Part shown: piece by piece, positions 23,528 through 32,620 of the stretch
Numbering within the stretch: the first letter of the stretch is position 1
Layout of the letters: every line of letters begins with the position of its first letter
Assembly (NCBI GenBank): GCA_965224275.1
Contig: CBDCYR010000005.1
Span: 620,001-684,000 of the forward strand
Direction: 5' to 3'
Source of the DNA: CAUZWH01 sp965224275
GTDB taxonomy: Bacteria > Pseudomonadota > Alphaproteobacteria > SHVV01
DNA length: 64,000 nt
Translations under genes and position numbers: made by a program
Notes under the pieces: model-generated
What the model was told of the DNA's origin: nothing
Database searches by the model: none
The model's input: only the letters and a program-made list of their open reading frames with translations

Positions 23528-24258
23528 CAGCTGATCAGGTGGCCGCCGTCGATGGGAAATATCGCGCCGGTGATCCAGGTCGCATCATCGGAGACCAGAT
23601 AGCGCACCATTGCCGCCACTTCCTCAGCCTCGCCCGCGCGCCCGAGCGGATAATCTTTGCCGCGATCTTCTAGCAAGGCCTCGTAAGCCTCCCTCTCGAG
23701 TCCGTCGGGTTGGTAGATCTCGCTCCGCACCAGGCCCGGACTCACCACGTTGACACAGATCCGATCGCCCGCCAGTTCGAACGCGAGCGCTTTGGAAAAT
23801 GCGTTGATGCCGCCCTTCGATGCGCTGTAGACGGCATGGCGCGGCACCGGCCGGTCCGACAGGGTTGAGCTGATATTGATGATCGCCCCTTGGGTTTGCT
23901 TGAGAGCCGGTACGCAAGCCAGCGAGAACGTCATCGTACCGACCAGGTTGATGCCGATCGTGTAGTTAATGCTCTCGTCGCTGATCTCGTCGATCGTCTC
24001 GGTGCGCGCGACGCCAGCCGAGTTGACCAGTACATCGAGGCCGCCGAGGTCCTTGACGATCGCCGCAACGGTCTCACGAATCTGGACCGGGTTGGTGACG
24101 TCGCACGGGTAGGGGTGGAGCGTTTGCCCAGCCTGGGGTTGCAGGCGATCGGCGCGTCGTCCCACCACCGCGACGTTGAAATCGGATTCGCTTAGGGCAA
24201 CAGCGATTGCCCGGCCGATCCCGGTGCCCCCGCCGGTGACGATCGCGACTTTGGTCAT
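23527..24258 (-). CDS. Short-chain dehydrogenase/reductase (SDR)
   Basis: A 243-aa classical SDR, NAD(P)-dependent oxidoreductase. Cofactor motif VAIVTGGGTGIGRAIAVALS at the N-terminus, DVTNPVQIRETVA, DVLVNSAGVARTETI (NAG-type motif), catalytic Ser in INISSTLS and YxxxK in HAVYSASKGGINAFSKALAF, VNVVSPGLVRSEIY, and the C-terminal DDATWITGAIFPIDGGHLIS. Start ATG 24258 opens the cofactor-binding strand; the longer frame to 24306 is unlikely. The substrate cannot be inferred. It is divergent from the amidinotransferase-like pair and may belong to the same pathway. Confidence 0.88.
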   Translation of the reverse strand: MTKVAIVTGGGTGIGRAIAVALSESDFNVAVVGRRADRLQPQAGQTLHPYPCDVTNPVQIRETVAAIVKDLGGLDVLVNSAGVARTETIDEISDESINYTIGINLVGTMTFSLACVPALKQTQGAIINISSTLSDRPVPRHAVYSASKGGINAFSKALAFELAGDRICVNVVSPGLVRSEIYQPDGLEREAYEALLEDRGKDYPLGRAGEAEEVAAMVRYLVSDDATWITGAIFPIDGGHLIS

Positions 24259-24461
24259 GGTTTCCCCCTGGGCTTGCCCATCATCCCTCGGGCATTTACA
24301 TGCCAATTATGTGTATTCCACGGTGGCGGCAGCGATGTCCAACGTTGCCGTTGCCCGGCTACGCCGCTGTCGCTATCTTGCGCGCTCTTGTGGAACGATA
24401 ATAACGAGCGATGTCGCAGCGGTGTCGCCGTTCCAATCGCGACCCTTGGGGAGGGAAACAC

Positions 24462-25643
24462 GTGACCGAAATTACCGGAAAGGAAGGGCCCGCCCTTCCC
24501 GAAGAACAGCAAAGCCACAGCTTTGCCGTCAACGAATACGACGCCTACCAGGACCAACGCCGTAAGCAAGGCGACTGGTCCCTCACGGACCTACCGTTCT
24601 ACCAGGATAACGGGGAGCCTCAGGATCCTCTGGCATGGCACGATTTCGACTACGTCGATGCCTATCAGAAGATCTACGGCCGGCGCTGTGGTTCAGCCGG
24701 GATCGGTAAGCTGCGTGAGGTCGCGATCGTACGGCCTTCGGCGGACGACGAATACACTAACCATCCTTATTTTCACGAAGACCGCGAGTATATGAACCGC
24801 GATGGCTTTTTCCTGCACTCGGACAAGCTGGATATCTCCAAGCTGAATGACGAAGCCGAGGGAATGGCGGCGGCCTTCGAGAAGCACGACATCAAGGTCT
24901 ACTGGATCACGATGCCGGAGCGGCCGATGGCGGCCTACGGCCCGATGATGAACATGCATTCAGCTGGCGAACTGATGATCGTGCCGGGCGGCGGTATCAT
25001 CGGCAAGAAGAGCTACGCGTTATCTCCGACCGCCGGCTACGGGCGCACCGAATATTTTACCCGCTGGGCCCTGTGGAACCTCGGTGTTCCGGTGCTCTAC
25101 ACGGTTACCGGCGAAGCCTGCTGGGTGATGGGTAGCTTCCTGGCCGACGACGTGTTCATGAACGGGATCGGCATCGAAGGCGATTGGCGCGGTCTCGAAC
25201 AGGTGGCGCCGGTTCTCCGACGGGCCTGTGGCGAAGATCTCTACATCCACCCGGTGGTGACGCCGAGTTGGAAGTATTTCGATCGTCATACCGGTGCCAA
25301 CACCCACACCGGCATGATCATCAGTGGGCTCGATGTCGACAAGGTGCTGGTGCATACGCCGGGCGTCGATATCAACACCCTGACCTGGCTCAAGAAACAC
25401 GGCTATCAAATCATCGAGGCCGACCTCGAAGAGCAGATCCACCATTCGGCCTGCGCCGCCACGACATTGGGCCCAGGCTTGGTGATGATGCACGCGCGAG
25501 CGGTCAAAACCATTGCCAAGGTGCGGGCGGCCGGTGTCGAAGTCGAAGCAGTCGACTACGACGAATACAACCACTACGGCGCGGCGATTCCGTGCGCGGT
25601 TACCCTGATCGATCGCGATCCGGGTCCGCGGAAGTTCTCGTAA
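24462..25643 (+). CDS. Amidinotransferase/deiminase-fold protein, catalytic Cys present
   Basis: A 393-aa protein of the guanidino-group-modifying (arginine deiminase, DDAH, amidinotransferase) superfamily. Conserved parts are GKLREVAIVRPSADD, FEKHDIKVYWITMPERPMAA, ELMIVPGGGIIGKKSY, NTHTGMIISGLDVDKVLVH (catalytic His region), TTLGPGLVMMHARAVKTIAK and, near the end, HYGAAIPCAVTLIDRDPGPR with the candidate nucleophilic Cys. It would hydrolyse or transfer an amidino or amide group of a guanidine-type substrate. GTG 24462 is preceded by GGGGAGGG. A close paralog follows 25 bp downstream, probably translated from the same mRNA. The long N-terminal region (residues 1-85) is shared only with that paralog here. 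Confidence 0.75.
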   Translation: MTEITGKEGPALPEEQQSHSFAVNEYDAYQDQRRKQGDWSLTDLPFYQDNGEPQDPLAWHDFDYVDAYQKIYGRRCGSAGIGKLREVAIVRPSADDEYTNHPYFHEDREYMNRDGFFLHSDKLDISKLNDEAEGMAAAFEKHDIKVYWITMPERPMAAYGPMMNMHSAGELMIVPGGGIIGKKSYALSPTAGYGRTEYFTRWALWNLGVPVLYTVTGEACWVMGSFLADDVFMNGIGIEGDWRGLEQVAPVLRRACGEDLYIHPVVTPSWKYFDRHTGANTHTGMIISGLDVDKVLVHTPGVDINTLTWLKKHGYQIIEADLEEQIHHSACAATTLGPGLVMMHARAVKTIAKVRAAGVEVEAVDYDEYNHYGAAIPCAVTLIDRDPGPRKFS

Positions 25644-25668
25644 ACGCCGGCGCCAAGGGGGAAAAGAC

Positions 25669-26826
25669 ATGACGCAAATCAAAGGACGCGAAGGCACCCG
25701 ACTGCCCGAGGAGCATCGCAGCCACGAGTTCGCCCTCAGCGAATATGACGCCTGGCAGGATCATCAGCGCAAACGCAATTGGTCGCTCAACCAGGTGCCG
25801 TTCTACAAGGGCAAGGGCAACCACGCCGATCACAATCCGTTCGACTGGCATCATTATGATTTCTTGAAATATTACGACCAGGTCTATGGCCGTAAATGCG
25901 GTGCCGCCGGCATCGGCAAGCTCAAGGACGTCGGTTTGGTACGCGTCGCCGACGGCGATGGCACGCATCCTTTCAACGATCAGAACCCCGACTTCTTGGC
26001 CAGCGAAGGGTTGAAGAATGTCGATGTCGCCAAGTTTGCCGATCAGCAAGCCAAATACGCCGAGGCACTGCAGGCCCACGACGTCAAGGTTTACTGGATC
26101 GACTTTCCCGAATCCCTGATCGGTGCCTATGGGCCGATCGCTGGCAAATATACTGCCGGCGATATCATGTTTCTGCCCGGCGGCACGATCGTCCCCAAAC
26201 ACGGAACTGCGGGTGCCGGGCTCAAAGGTTTTGGCCGGCCCGAATATATCGCTCGCTGGGTCTACTGGAATCTCGGCATGCCACCGCTGGTGACCATCAA
26301 CGGTAAAGGCGTGTGGGAGCCCGGCGTTTTCCTGGCCGATGACGTCTACTGCCAGGCGATGGGTGTTGCCACCAACGAAGATGGCTACGGCCAGGTGACC
26401 GACAAGATCAAGAGCGTCTGCGGTGACGACATGAACTTCATGCGGATCCTGACGCCGGGCTGGTGGGCCTTCGACGCCGCATCGGGGGTGTCGGCCCATG
26501 CCAACAACCTCATCGCGCCGCTCGATGTCGACAAGGTGTTGGTCTACCCGGCCGGGTTGTGCAAGGACTCCAACCAGTGGTTATGGGACAACGGCTACAA
26601 GATCGTCGAGGTGCCCCACGAGGATCAGATCGCCCATCGCCCGACCAATGCCGTCACCATCGAACCCGGTTTGGTGGCGATCAACGCTGCCGCCACCGCG
26701 ACTATCGATAATGTCCGTGCCGCCGGAGTTGAAGTCGTGCCGGTCGATTACGGCGAGCACGGTTCGGGCCTCGCCAGCGCAACCATGCAGATCTGGCGCG
26801 ACGAGGGCCCCAAAAAATTCAGCTAA
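25669..26826 (+). CDS. Amidinotransferase-fold paralog lacking the catalytic Cys
   Basis: A 385-aa paralog of the preceding protein, similar along its length: LPEEHRSHEFALSEYDAWQD against LPEEQQSHSFAVNEYDAYQD at the N-terminus, AAGIGKLKDVGLVRVADGDG, VKVYWIDFPESLIGAYGPIA, GDIMFLPGGTIVPKHG, SAHANNLIAPLDVDKVLVYP and VTIEPGLVAINAAATATIDN. Aligned from the C-terminus, the Cys of IPCAVTL is replaced by Ser (LASATMQ), while the His region (SAHANN) is kept. It may be a catalytically silent partner of the first protein, or use another chemistry. The start ATG 25669 follows GGGGGAAAAGAC. The pair is clearly a tandem duplication. Confidence 0.75.
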   Translation: MTQIKGREGTRLPEEHRSHEFALSEYDAWQDHQRKRNWSLNQVPFYKGKGNHADHNPFDWHHYDFLKYYDQVYGRKCGAAGIGKLKDVGLVRVADGDGTHPFNDQNPDFLASEGLKNVDVAKFADQQAKYAEALQAHDVKVYWIDFPESLIGAYGPIAGKYTAGDIMFLPGGTIVPKHGTAGAGLKGFGRPEYIARWVYWNLGMPPLVTINGKGVWEPGVFLADDVYCQAMGVATNEDGYGQVTDKIKSVCGDDMNFMRILTPGWWAFDAASGVSAHANNLIAPLDVDKVLVYPAGLCKDSNQWLWDNGYKIVEVPHEDQIAHRPTNAVTIEPGLVAINAAATATIDNVRAAGVEVVPVDYGEHGSGLASATMQIWRDEGPKKFS

Positions 26827-27154
26827 ATCCTGCGATGGCCAAAAGACCCGCGAAAACGTCCTCGAAAAATGGCGCGACTACCCCAACGAGAGTGGTCTAC
26901 CTAGTAGGTGCGGGTGCCACGACTATACGGCCGCAACCAGAATTGAATTAGCCCTTATCTCTCCTCTTCTCGACACTCCGACGAGTGTAATCAGCCGACA
27001 AATGCTCGGATCGACTCGCGTCCCGAATCACGAAATCGATGTTTCACCATCGTGGGGTCGGAGTTGCGCTGAGTTCCTGAATGCACTCAAAGCCAAAAAT
27101 CGGTCCTGGTCGCTGTGGGTCGACCCACAGCGCACGCCATCCCACAAACTTTCA
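26827..27154. other. Intergenic region between convergent genes
   Basis: About 330 bp between the amidinotransferase-like pair and the Rieske gene. No coding frame, hairpin with T-tract or RNA gene is recognised. Confidence 0.35.
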
Positions 27155-28465
27155 CTAATCGTTTAGGCTGAACGATTGCGCCTGGCGGAGTTTGCCGCCA
27201 AACGTTTTATCCGTGGTTTTGCGCGCGAGTTCCTCCCATAGTTTGCGGTCATCCTTGGGCGAGGCCTTCTTTTTCTTCGGCGCCAGCTTGGTCATGTTGC
27301 TGGCATAAGAGCGGATCGGTCCGTCGTCGGTGCGTACGACGCCCTTGGGGTCCTTGCCGTCTTTGACCGCCTCGATGCCCTCACGCAACTGTTTGCGGTA
27401 GAGCGCAACTCCGCAATCGGCAGCGGTTAAATGTTCATTGGCATGGACCGTGATCGGCCCTTGCAGCATCCACGCGTCCCAGTCACCGGGATTGCGGCGC
27501 CGCTCTTCATAGGTGCGATTGCCATCTTGGCCGAATGCGATCATATCGACATAGGCTTGCCGTGCCGCGTCATCCATCTCGTCGAGCATGTGGAACCAGC
27601 CGATAACAATCGTGCTGGTGTTGGTGAGCGGCGTCGTCCACTCGGACACGCCGCGCTTGTGCACCAAAGGAATCTCGTCCTCGAAATTGGTGACATCGGG
27701 CACCCGCGTTGCGGTCGGCAGGATCAGTTCGTTGGTACGCACGTAAAGGTAATCATAGACCCGCCGGGCGCTGGTCGTGATCTGGCCGATCGGCGTTTCA
27801 TGGCATTCGATCTCAGGTACCTCATACGACCAGGGACCGAACTGCTTGTGCTCAAACATTGAGTGGAGGAACACAAAGTGGATCGGATCTTGCGTGTTCT
27901 CGCGTAGTTGCAGCCAGTTGCAGTCCGACTGCCAGCGAATCGGATAGAGCGCCTGGCCCCCATAGTTCATGAAATCATAGATTGGAAACTCTGGGGTCTT
28001 GTCCGGTGGACCCATATAGGTGAACACCAACCCTTCATAGTCGATCACGGGATAGGCGCCGTGAAAGAGCCGATCTTTCATGGTGCTCCCAGGCGCTTCC
28101 CCGGGGATATCGAGGATGGTCCCGTCGACGTCGTAGTGCCAGCCGTGATAGCAGCAGCGAATTCCGCTGTCGCAAACCTTGCCGAACTCGAGCGAAGCGT
28201 TGCGATGACTGCAGCGGCGCTGCAGCAGCCCAATATTGCCGCTGAGGTCCCGGAACAGCACAAGTTCCTCACCGAAAACGTCAATTGCCACCGGGCTGTC
28301 ATCAAGGTCCGATGTGAGTGCAATCGGATGCCAGAAACGCCGCATATACTCGCCGCACGGCGTGCCGCGATCGATCTGAGTCAGCTCCGGATCGTGCTCG
28401 GTCGCGCGGTGAGCGTGATAGCCGCCATAGGGGCCGGAAGCGTCTTTGCGTTTGCGTTTGGCCAT
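27155..28465 (-). CDS. Rieske non-heme iron oxygenase, alpha subunit
   Basis: A 436-aa aromatic-ring-hydroxylating or demethylating oxygenase of the phthalate/vanillate oxygenase type. The Rieske [2Fe-2S] site is CSHRNASLEFGKVCDSGIRC then CYHGWHYDVDG (C-x-H ... C-x2-H). The mononuclear iron site lies in LQLRENTQDPIHFVFLHSMF (Asp/His ligands). The C-terminal tail is Lys-rich (KLAPKKKKASPKDD). It needs an electron-supplying reductase, which is not adjacent. It is the third gene of a minus-strand run: alpha/beta hydrolase, amidotransferase, Rieske oxygenase. The substrate is unknown. Confidence 0.88.
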   Translation of the reverse strand: MAKRKRKDASGPYGGYHAHRATEHDPELTQIDRGTPCGEYMRRFWHPIALTSDLDDSPVAIDVFGEELVLFRDLSGNIGLLQRRCSHRNASLEFGKVCDSGIRCCYHGWHYDVDGTILDIPGEAPGSTMKDRLFHGAYPVIDYEGLVFTYMGPPDKTPEFPIYDFMNYGGQALYPIRWQSDCNWLQLRENTQDPIHFVFLHSMFEHKQFGPWSYEVPEIECHETPIGQITTSARRVYDYLYVRTNELILPTATRVPDVTNFEDEIPLVHKRGVSEWTTPLTNTSTIVIGWFHMLDEMDDAARQAYVDMIAFGQDGNRTYEERRRNPGDWDAWMLQGPITVHANEHLTAADCGVALYRKQLREGIEAVKDGKDPKGVVRTDDGPIRSYASNMTKLAPKKKKASPKDDRKLWEELARKTTDKTFGGKLRQAQSFSLND

Positions 28466-28495
28466 AGCAGTTCCTTGCGCACCCTATCGTTGAGT

Positions 28496-29236
28496 CTAGC
28501 GACCGGGCGAGGAGACGCCAACGCCAGCGGTTAGAAAGCCAAGCAACCACATTGCCATCTCGTCCTCTTGGGTGCGGTCGTTGAGGCTACGAAGCGCCGC
28601 ATCGACTGTATCGCTGCCGATCTGCGCTCGGCGGGCTTCGTAGAGATCAGTGACAAACGGTTTGCTCATCTCGGGATGGCTTTGCAACGTCGCCACGGTC
28701 TCACCGAGCGCCATCATGCCGATCGGACAGAAATCGTTCCCCGCCAGCACGGTGGCACCAGGCGGCGGCGTGACGACCTGATCCTGATGCGAGACGAGCA
28801 GGGAAAAATCGTCACGCGCGGGCCGCATCCACGCTTGGGCTTGATAAACATCGTAATGATGAACCCCGATACCCCACCCCTTCGGCGATTTCGCGACCTC
28901 GCCGCCGAATGCGTCAGCGATCAGTTGGTGGCCGAAACAAATCCCGAGAATCGGCCGCCGATCCGCCGCGCGTCGCACGAAGCTCTTCAAATCAGCGATC
29001 CACACATGATCGTCGTAGGTGCTATCGCGGCTGCCGGTGATGACATAGGAGTCGCTATCGTCGATCGACGGGGGCATCTCGCCCGCGAACACCCGATAGG
29101 CTTTGAACTCGATGTTCGGGTTATATTCGCCGAAATACGATTCGAAAAAGTCAACATAGCTCCCGTATCGCTGCGCCAGTTCCGGACGATTGGCGCCGGC
29201 CTCGAGAATGCCAATCGTTCGGACGCCGTCGGTCAT
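28496..29236 (-). CDS. Class I glutamine amidotransferase-like protein (GuaA-type GATase domain)
   Basis: A stand-alone GATase1 domain of about 246 residues. Nucleophile elbow PILGICFGHQLIADAFGG (Cys), SPKGWGIGVHHYDV, LVSHQDQVVTPPPGATVLAG, and catalytic pair in TLQSHPEMSKPFV (His, Glu). Similar proteins hydrolyse gamma-glutamylated compounds or donate ammonia to a partner. ATG 29236 (MTDGVRTIGILEAG) lies just after the hydrolase stop (29244); an alternative ATG at 29263 would overlap that gene by 20 bp. The Rieske gene is 30 bp downstream, so the three genes look like one operon. Confidence 0.83.
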   Translation of the reverse strand: MTDGVRTIGILEAGANRPELAQRYGSYVDFFESYFGEYNPNIEFKAYRVFAGEMPPSIDDSDSYVITGSRDSTYDDHVWIADLKSFVRRAADRRPILGICFGHQLIADAFGGEVAKSPKGWGIGVHHYDVYQAQAWMRPARDDFSLLVSHQDQVVTPPPGATVLAGNDFCPIGMMALGETVATLQSHPEMSKPFVTDLYEARRAQIGSDTVDAALRSLNDRTQEDEMAMWLLGFLTAGVGVSSPGR

Positions 29237-29243
29237 TCGCGGA

Positions 29244-30077
29244 TCAGTTTCGTAGGAAGTCAACCACCAAGTCGTTAAAGGCCTTGGGGTGCTCGATATA
29301 AGGCAGGTGGCCGCACTGGTCGATCGTGACGCAGCGCGCGTCGGGGATACGCTTGGCCGTCACCTCGGTGTTTTCCCAGCTCGTGCGTTTGTCCTGCTTG
29401 CCGGTAATGACCAGCGTTGGCACCTTGATCTCTTCGAGCTTATCGACGATGCGAGAGCCGATTGGACCTTTGGCATCGACGCGGTTGCGGTTGGCCGTGA
29501 CGTAAAACTCGACCCGATCTGGCTGCGCGTATTGCGTGAGCTGCATGATCAGCACTTCGTCGGGTACGCTCGCAGGGTCGTGGACCGCATTGTTCATACG
29601 GCGTCGGCAATCGGCGAGATCGGGATTGCCGATGGTCTTGGCCGCATTGTCGTAGGCGCCCTGCAGCGCCTTGCGATAATTCTCATCGGTATCGAACACC
29701 GAGCTGCTGCCGACAAAGATGAGCCTATCGACGCGATCCGGGGTATCGAAATAAACCAGTCCAGCAATCAGCGCGCCGTAGGAACTGCCGCCAACGCTGT
29801 ACTTATCGACTCCGATCGTCTCCATGAAGCGAATCAAATGGCGCGTGGTGTGCGGCTGTGGCAGGTCGGCGCCGAGATCGATCGCGTCGGTGAAACCATG
29901 ACCAATATTGTCGGGGGCATAAACCGCGAACTCTTGGCCGAGTTCGTCGATGTTGCGCAGCCAGGTATCGGCGGCAACGCCGCCGCCATGGATCAGCAGC
30001 AGCGCGGTTTCGTTGCCTTCGCCTTCGTAGAGATAGCGCGTGTTGATGCCATCGACATCAATGAACTTGGCCCGCAT
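29244..30077 (-). CDS. Alpha/beta hydrolase (MhpC-like, Ser nucleophile)
   Basis: A 277-aa hydrolase with a classical Ser-His-Asp triad: LLLIHGGGVAADTWLRNIDE (oxyanion hole), VYAPDNIGHGFTDAI, nucleophile elbow VGGSSYGALIAGL, TLVITGKQDKRTSWENTEV (acid) and DQCGHLPYIEHPKAFNDLVV (His). It resembles meta-cleavage product hydrolases of aromatic degradation, fitting a downstream Rieske oxygenase, but substrate assignment is inference. ATG 30077 has GGAGGGAATTCG upstream; the frame continues to 30125 without family resemblance. Confidence 0.85.
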   Translation of the reverse strand: MRAKFIDVDGINTRYLYEGEGNETALLLIHGGGVAADTWLRNIDELGQEFAVYAPDNIGHGFTDAIDLGADLPQPHTTRHLIRFMETIGVDKYSVGGSSYGALIAGLVYFDTPDRVDRLIFVGSSSVFDTDENYRKALQGAYDNAAKTIGNPDLADCRRRMNNAVHDPASVPDEVLIMQLTQYAQPDRVEFYVTANRNRVDAKGPIGSRIVDKLEEIKVPTLVITGKQDKRTSWENTEVTAKRIPDARCVTIDQCGHLPYIEHPKAFNDLVVDFLRN

Positions 30078-30156
30078 CGAATTCCCTCCAGTCTTTGTCG
30101 ATCCTCGCGATGATCGCTCGCGCATGCAGGCGGCGCTAGGCTGCTTGTCGCGAGTG

Positions 30157-30588
30157 TTACTTTCTGGACGCCTTTGTTTTCTGGCGATGATAGGTCAGGG
30201 CCATCGCAATACAGCGCGATAAGGGTTCTGTCGCCAACGTATCATCCTGTTCAAAGATAATCGCGCGGTTGCCCTCGAAGGTGAAATCGCGTGGAAACAA
30301 GGTGCGAAAACTGTCGACCAGGTGGGTCTGACAGTGAACATACATCGCGTATTGCGTCGGCGCGCTGGCCTTCCAGCCGATCCGGATCGTCGTGCCGCTC
30401 CGGCTTGCTTCGGTGAGGTAAGCCGGCTGTCCCCATTTCAGCGTCTCGGTGATCGGACCAACCCCGTCGGTCGCATCGGCGGTCTCGTAGATCAACCGCC
30501 GCAACGCCAGTAGCTTCTTACGCACGCTCGGCGGGAACGCTTCAAATGTTTCGCCGACGCTGGGGTCGGGTTTGGGAATCGAAACCAT
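30157..30588 (-). CDS. DUF1801 (YdhG-like) protein
   Basis: A 143-aa DUF1801 protein: FEAFPPSVRKKLLALRRLIY, VGPITETLKWGQPAYLTEAS, IRIGWKASAPTQYAMYVHCQ, LFPRDFTFEGNRAIIFEQDD and LSRCIAMALTYHRQK. The LKWGxPAY motif is diagnostic. The family fold resembles SRPBCC-like or iron-chaperone-like proteins, but no function is proven. It is complete and lies 79 bp upstream of the alpha/beta hydrolase on the same strand. Confidence 0.83.
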   Translation of the reverse strand: MVSIPKPDPSVGETFEAFPPSVRKKLLALRRLIYETADATDGVGPITETLKWGQPAYLTEASRSGTTIRIGWKASAPTQYAMYVHCQTHLVDSFRTLFPRDFTFEGNRAIIFEQDDTLATEPLSRCIAMALTYHRQKTKASRK

Positions 30589-30640
30589 GCCTCACCCATT
30601 CACTCGTGGCCGTTGCTGGCGGTCTTCCACGTTCGCCAGA

Positions 30641-31045
30641 TTAGGGGTACTTCTTCATCGACTCGGCTTTGGCGAGCGTTTTACCGTCCTTGTTTCTAGC
30701 GCGTGCGGTCCAGCGATAGCGGTGCTGGCCGCTCGGCGGGCACGGGCTTTCATACTTGAATGCACCCGGCTCAATGGTTGGTTGACCGGAATAGGCGACG
30801 CGTCCGCCACCGTGGTTGTAGTTGGGGGCATCGAGGTCGGTTGGCGAAAAATCGATCCGGCTGGTTCCCGCGGGCACGCTGGTCACCATAAAGATCGGAT
30901 TTGAAACGCGATTAGGATTTCCCGAGGTGCAGCGCGGGATATTCCCCCACGAGAAATCGAACGCGAAGTCCTCGGCCTGGGCAGTGCGCAAGGTCATCAG
31001 ACCTGCGCTCGCCACCAATGCGACAACTAAAATAAACCGCTTCAT
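30641..31045 (-). CDS. Small secreted protein, PEBP/YbhB-like
   Basis: A 134-aa exported protein. Signal peptide MKRFILVVALVASAGLMTLR ... AQA. The mature part has features reminiscent of the YbhB/PEBP fold: NPIFMVTSVPAGTSRIDFSP, TDLDAPNYNHGGGRVAYSGQ, and PCPPSGQHRYRWTARARNKD (compare the conserved PxGxHRY segment). It is shorter than most PEBP proteins and lacks parts of the ligand pocket, so the assignment is tentative. The start is taken at the signal peptide Met (31045). The caspase-like gene ends 25 bp upstream on the same strand. Confidence 0.6.
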   Translation of the reverse strand: MKRFILVVALVASAGLMTLRTAQAEDFAFDFSWGNIPRCTSGNPNRVSNPIFMVTSVPAGTSRIDFSPTDLDAPNYNHGGGRVAYSGQPTIEPGAFKYESPCPPSGQHRYRWTARARNKDGKTLAKAESMKKYP

Positions 31046-31070
31046 CGTGCTCGCCCCAGTGTTGAGTTCA

Positions 31071-32495
31071 CTAATTCGTCGACACGCGGTTGGCGACCCA
31101 GGTGCCAGAGCAGGAACCATCCGGATGCGCCAGATCTATCGAACCTTTGGCCTCGGTCTCGGTGAATTCGCCGCGTCCGTTGCCATTCGCGGCACCGCCC
31201 ATGCGCACGGACGCCTTACCATCATCGAGAACAAAGCCGCTGAACGAGACCACGCCGACGTAGGGGTGGGTGATCTGAGCCTTTATCTTGCCATCCTTGA
31301 TTGTCATCGACCGCGTTTGGGCGCCGTCGCACTCGCCGCTTAGGCTGACGCGCCATTTCCATGTTCCGTTGAAGCGGGCACGCGGATCAGTCACTCTCGC
31401 AACGGTTGCACTCCGGGTCTTTTGCATTGCTTTGATGCGGTTTCGCGCCAGCGCCGCAAACGTGCCGCGCGGGAACTTGCCGAGATAGGCTTCAAAATCG
31501 GCTGCGTTATCGCTGTCTTTGATCGAGTTCCAAAACACCATCTCGAGCTGTTCGCTCGAACTATCGTCTGACGACGCCCCTGCCGTGGATTGTTGCGCCG
31601 GCTGTGTGGCCCCAGTACCGGCCCGGTTCACCGCCACCAACAGAAAATCACCGCCCTCGTGGCCGGCGCGCCGAATGTCTGCGTAGCGCGGCGTTTGGTC
31701 GGCTTCGAGCGCGATCGGTCCACGAATGTTGCGAAACAGGGTTTGTCCGTCCAACACGGCATCGTTGGCACGTAACGCCCCGAGGAACGCCTTGGCAAAG
31801 ATCGAGTGATCGCCGCCGCCACCGTCGAGCACCGGTTCAAGGCTGCCTGAAGCCAGCGCGGTGCGCGAGCGTTTGCGCGAGATGCGTTTCATCCATGCCG
31901 CGTCTTCTTCCGATGTTTTCAACTCGGCATCCGCCGCGCGAACCAGGGTTCCCGAGTAGCAGGAGTCCGAGACCACCATCACGTGCTTGGCGCGGATCGC
32001 CTTGAGCATGTTGGTCACGTCAGCATTGGAGATCCAGTTGGTCGGAACGTCCTCTTCGGCATCCACCGGCAGCAAAAAGCCTTCGTCGGTGATGCTGTCG
32101 ACAATGCCGTGTCCGGCGTAGTAGATCAGCAGATTGTCGTTGGGTTTGAGGGTTTTGCGATAGCCCGCGAGGGCCCCGAGGATTTCGGCGCGGGTTGTAT
32201 TGACCTGCAAGGTGACGTCGAAGCCATAGTCGTGGCGCAAGACATTGGCGACCGCTTCTGCATCGTTGGCCGCCGTCTTCAGCTTGTTGAGATGCTGGTA
32301 ATTATTGTTGCCGATCACCAAAGCATGGTAGCGGCCGAGGTGGAGGCCGCCGAACGAAACCGACTTGGCCGCGGCGAGCGCCGATGATCCAGATGGAACC
32401 AGCAGCAAGGCAACCAGTATCAATATGATCAACGCCAATCGGGGTCGGGTTTTCACGCCCGATCGGCAACGTCTGCGATCTGCCCGATACGTCAT
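31071..32495 (-). CDS. Caspase-family (peptidase C14, metacaspase-like) protein, exported
   Basis: A 474-aa protein. An N-terminal hydrophobic segment (LALIILILVALLLVPSGSSA) acts as signal or anchor. The caspase p20 domain spans about residues 50-290: HALVIGNNNYQHLNKLKTAA, DNLLIYYAGHGIVDS (catalytic His) and HVMVVSDSCYSGTLVRAADA (catalytic Cys), then TALASGSLEPVLDGGGGDHS and FAKAFLGALRAN. A Ser/Thr-rich linker (about 295-315) leads to a segment MVFWNSIKDSDNAADFEAYL that resembles a common oligomerisation motif of bacterial caspase proteins, and a C-terminal beta-rich domain with FNGTWKWRVSLSGECDG. Substrate unknown; such proteins can act in envelope stress or cell-death pathways. Confidence 0.85.
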   Translation of the reverse strand: MTYRADRRRCRSGVKTRPRLALIILILVALLLVPSGSSALAAAKSVSFGGLHLGRYHALVIGNNNYQHLNKLKTAANDAEAVANVLRHDYGFDVTLQVNTTRAEILGALAGYRKTLKPNDNLLIYYAGHGIVDSITDEGFLLPVDAEEDVPTNWISNADVTNMLKAIRAKHVMVVSDSCYSGTLVRAADAELKTSEEDAAWMKRISRKRSRTALASGSLEPVLDGGGGDHSIFAKAFLGALRANDAVLDGQTLFRNIRGPIALEADQTPRYADIRRAGHEGGDFLLVAVNRAGTGATQPAQQSTAGASSDDSSSEQLEMVFWNSIKDSDNAADFEAYLGKFPRGTFAALARNRIKAMQKTRSATVARVTDPRARFNGTWKWRVSLSGECDGAQTRSMTIKDGKIKAQITHPYVGVVSFSGFVLDDGKASVRMGGAANGNGRGEFTETEAKGSIDLAHPDGSCSGTWVANRVSTN

Positions 32496-32620
32496 AAGGC
32501 GCCCAGTTTAGCATAGTTGAGTTAGACGCGGGTGCTTCGGTCCGGCCTCGTTTGACCTCTACGTGCTTGCGGGTCACGATGCCAACGCGATCGCACCACG
32601 TACTCGAACGGGATTCCCTC

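Noticed and set aside
28526..28537. GCGGTTAGAAA resembling the shared promoter motif at 1593 and 5264
   Set aside because: Only 11 of 14 bases match, it lies within the 3' end of the amidotransferase gene, and no + strand gene starts downstream.
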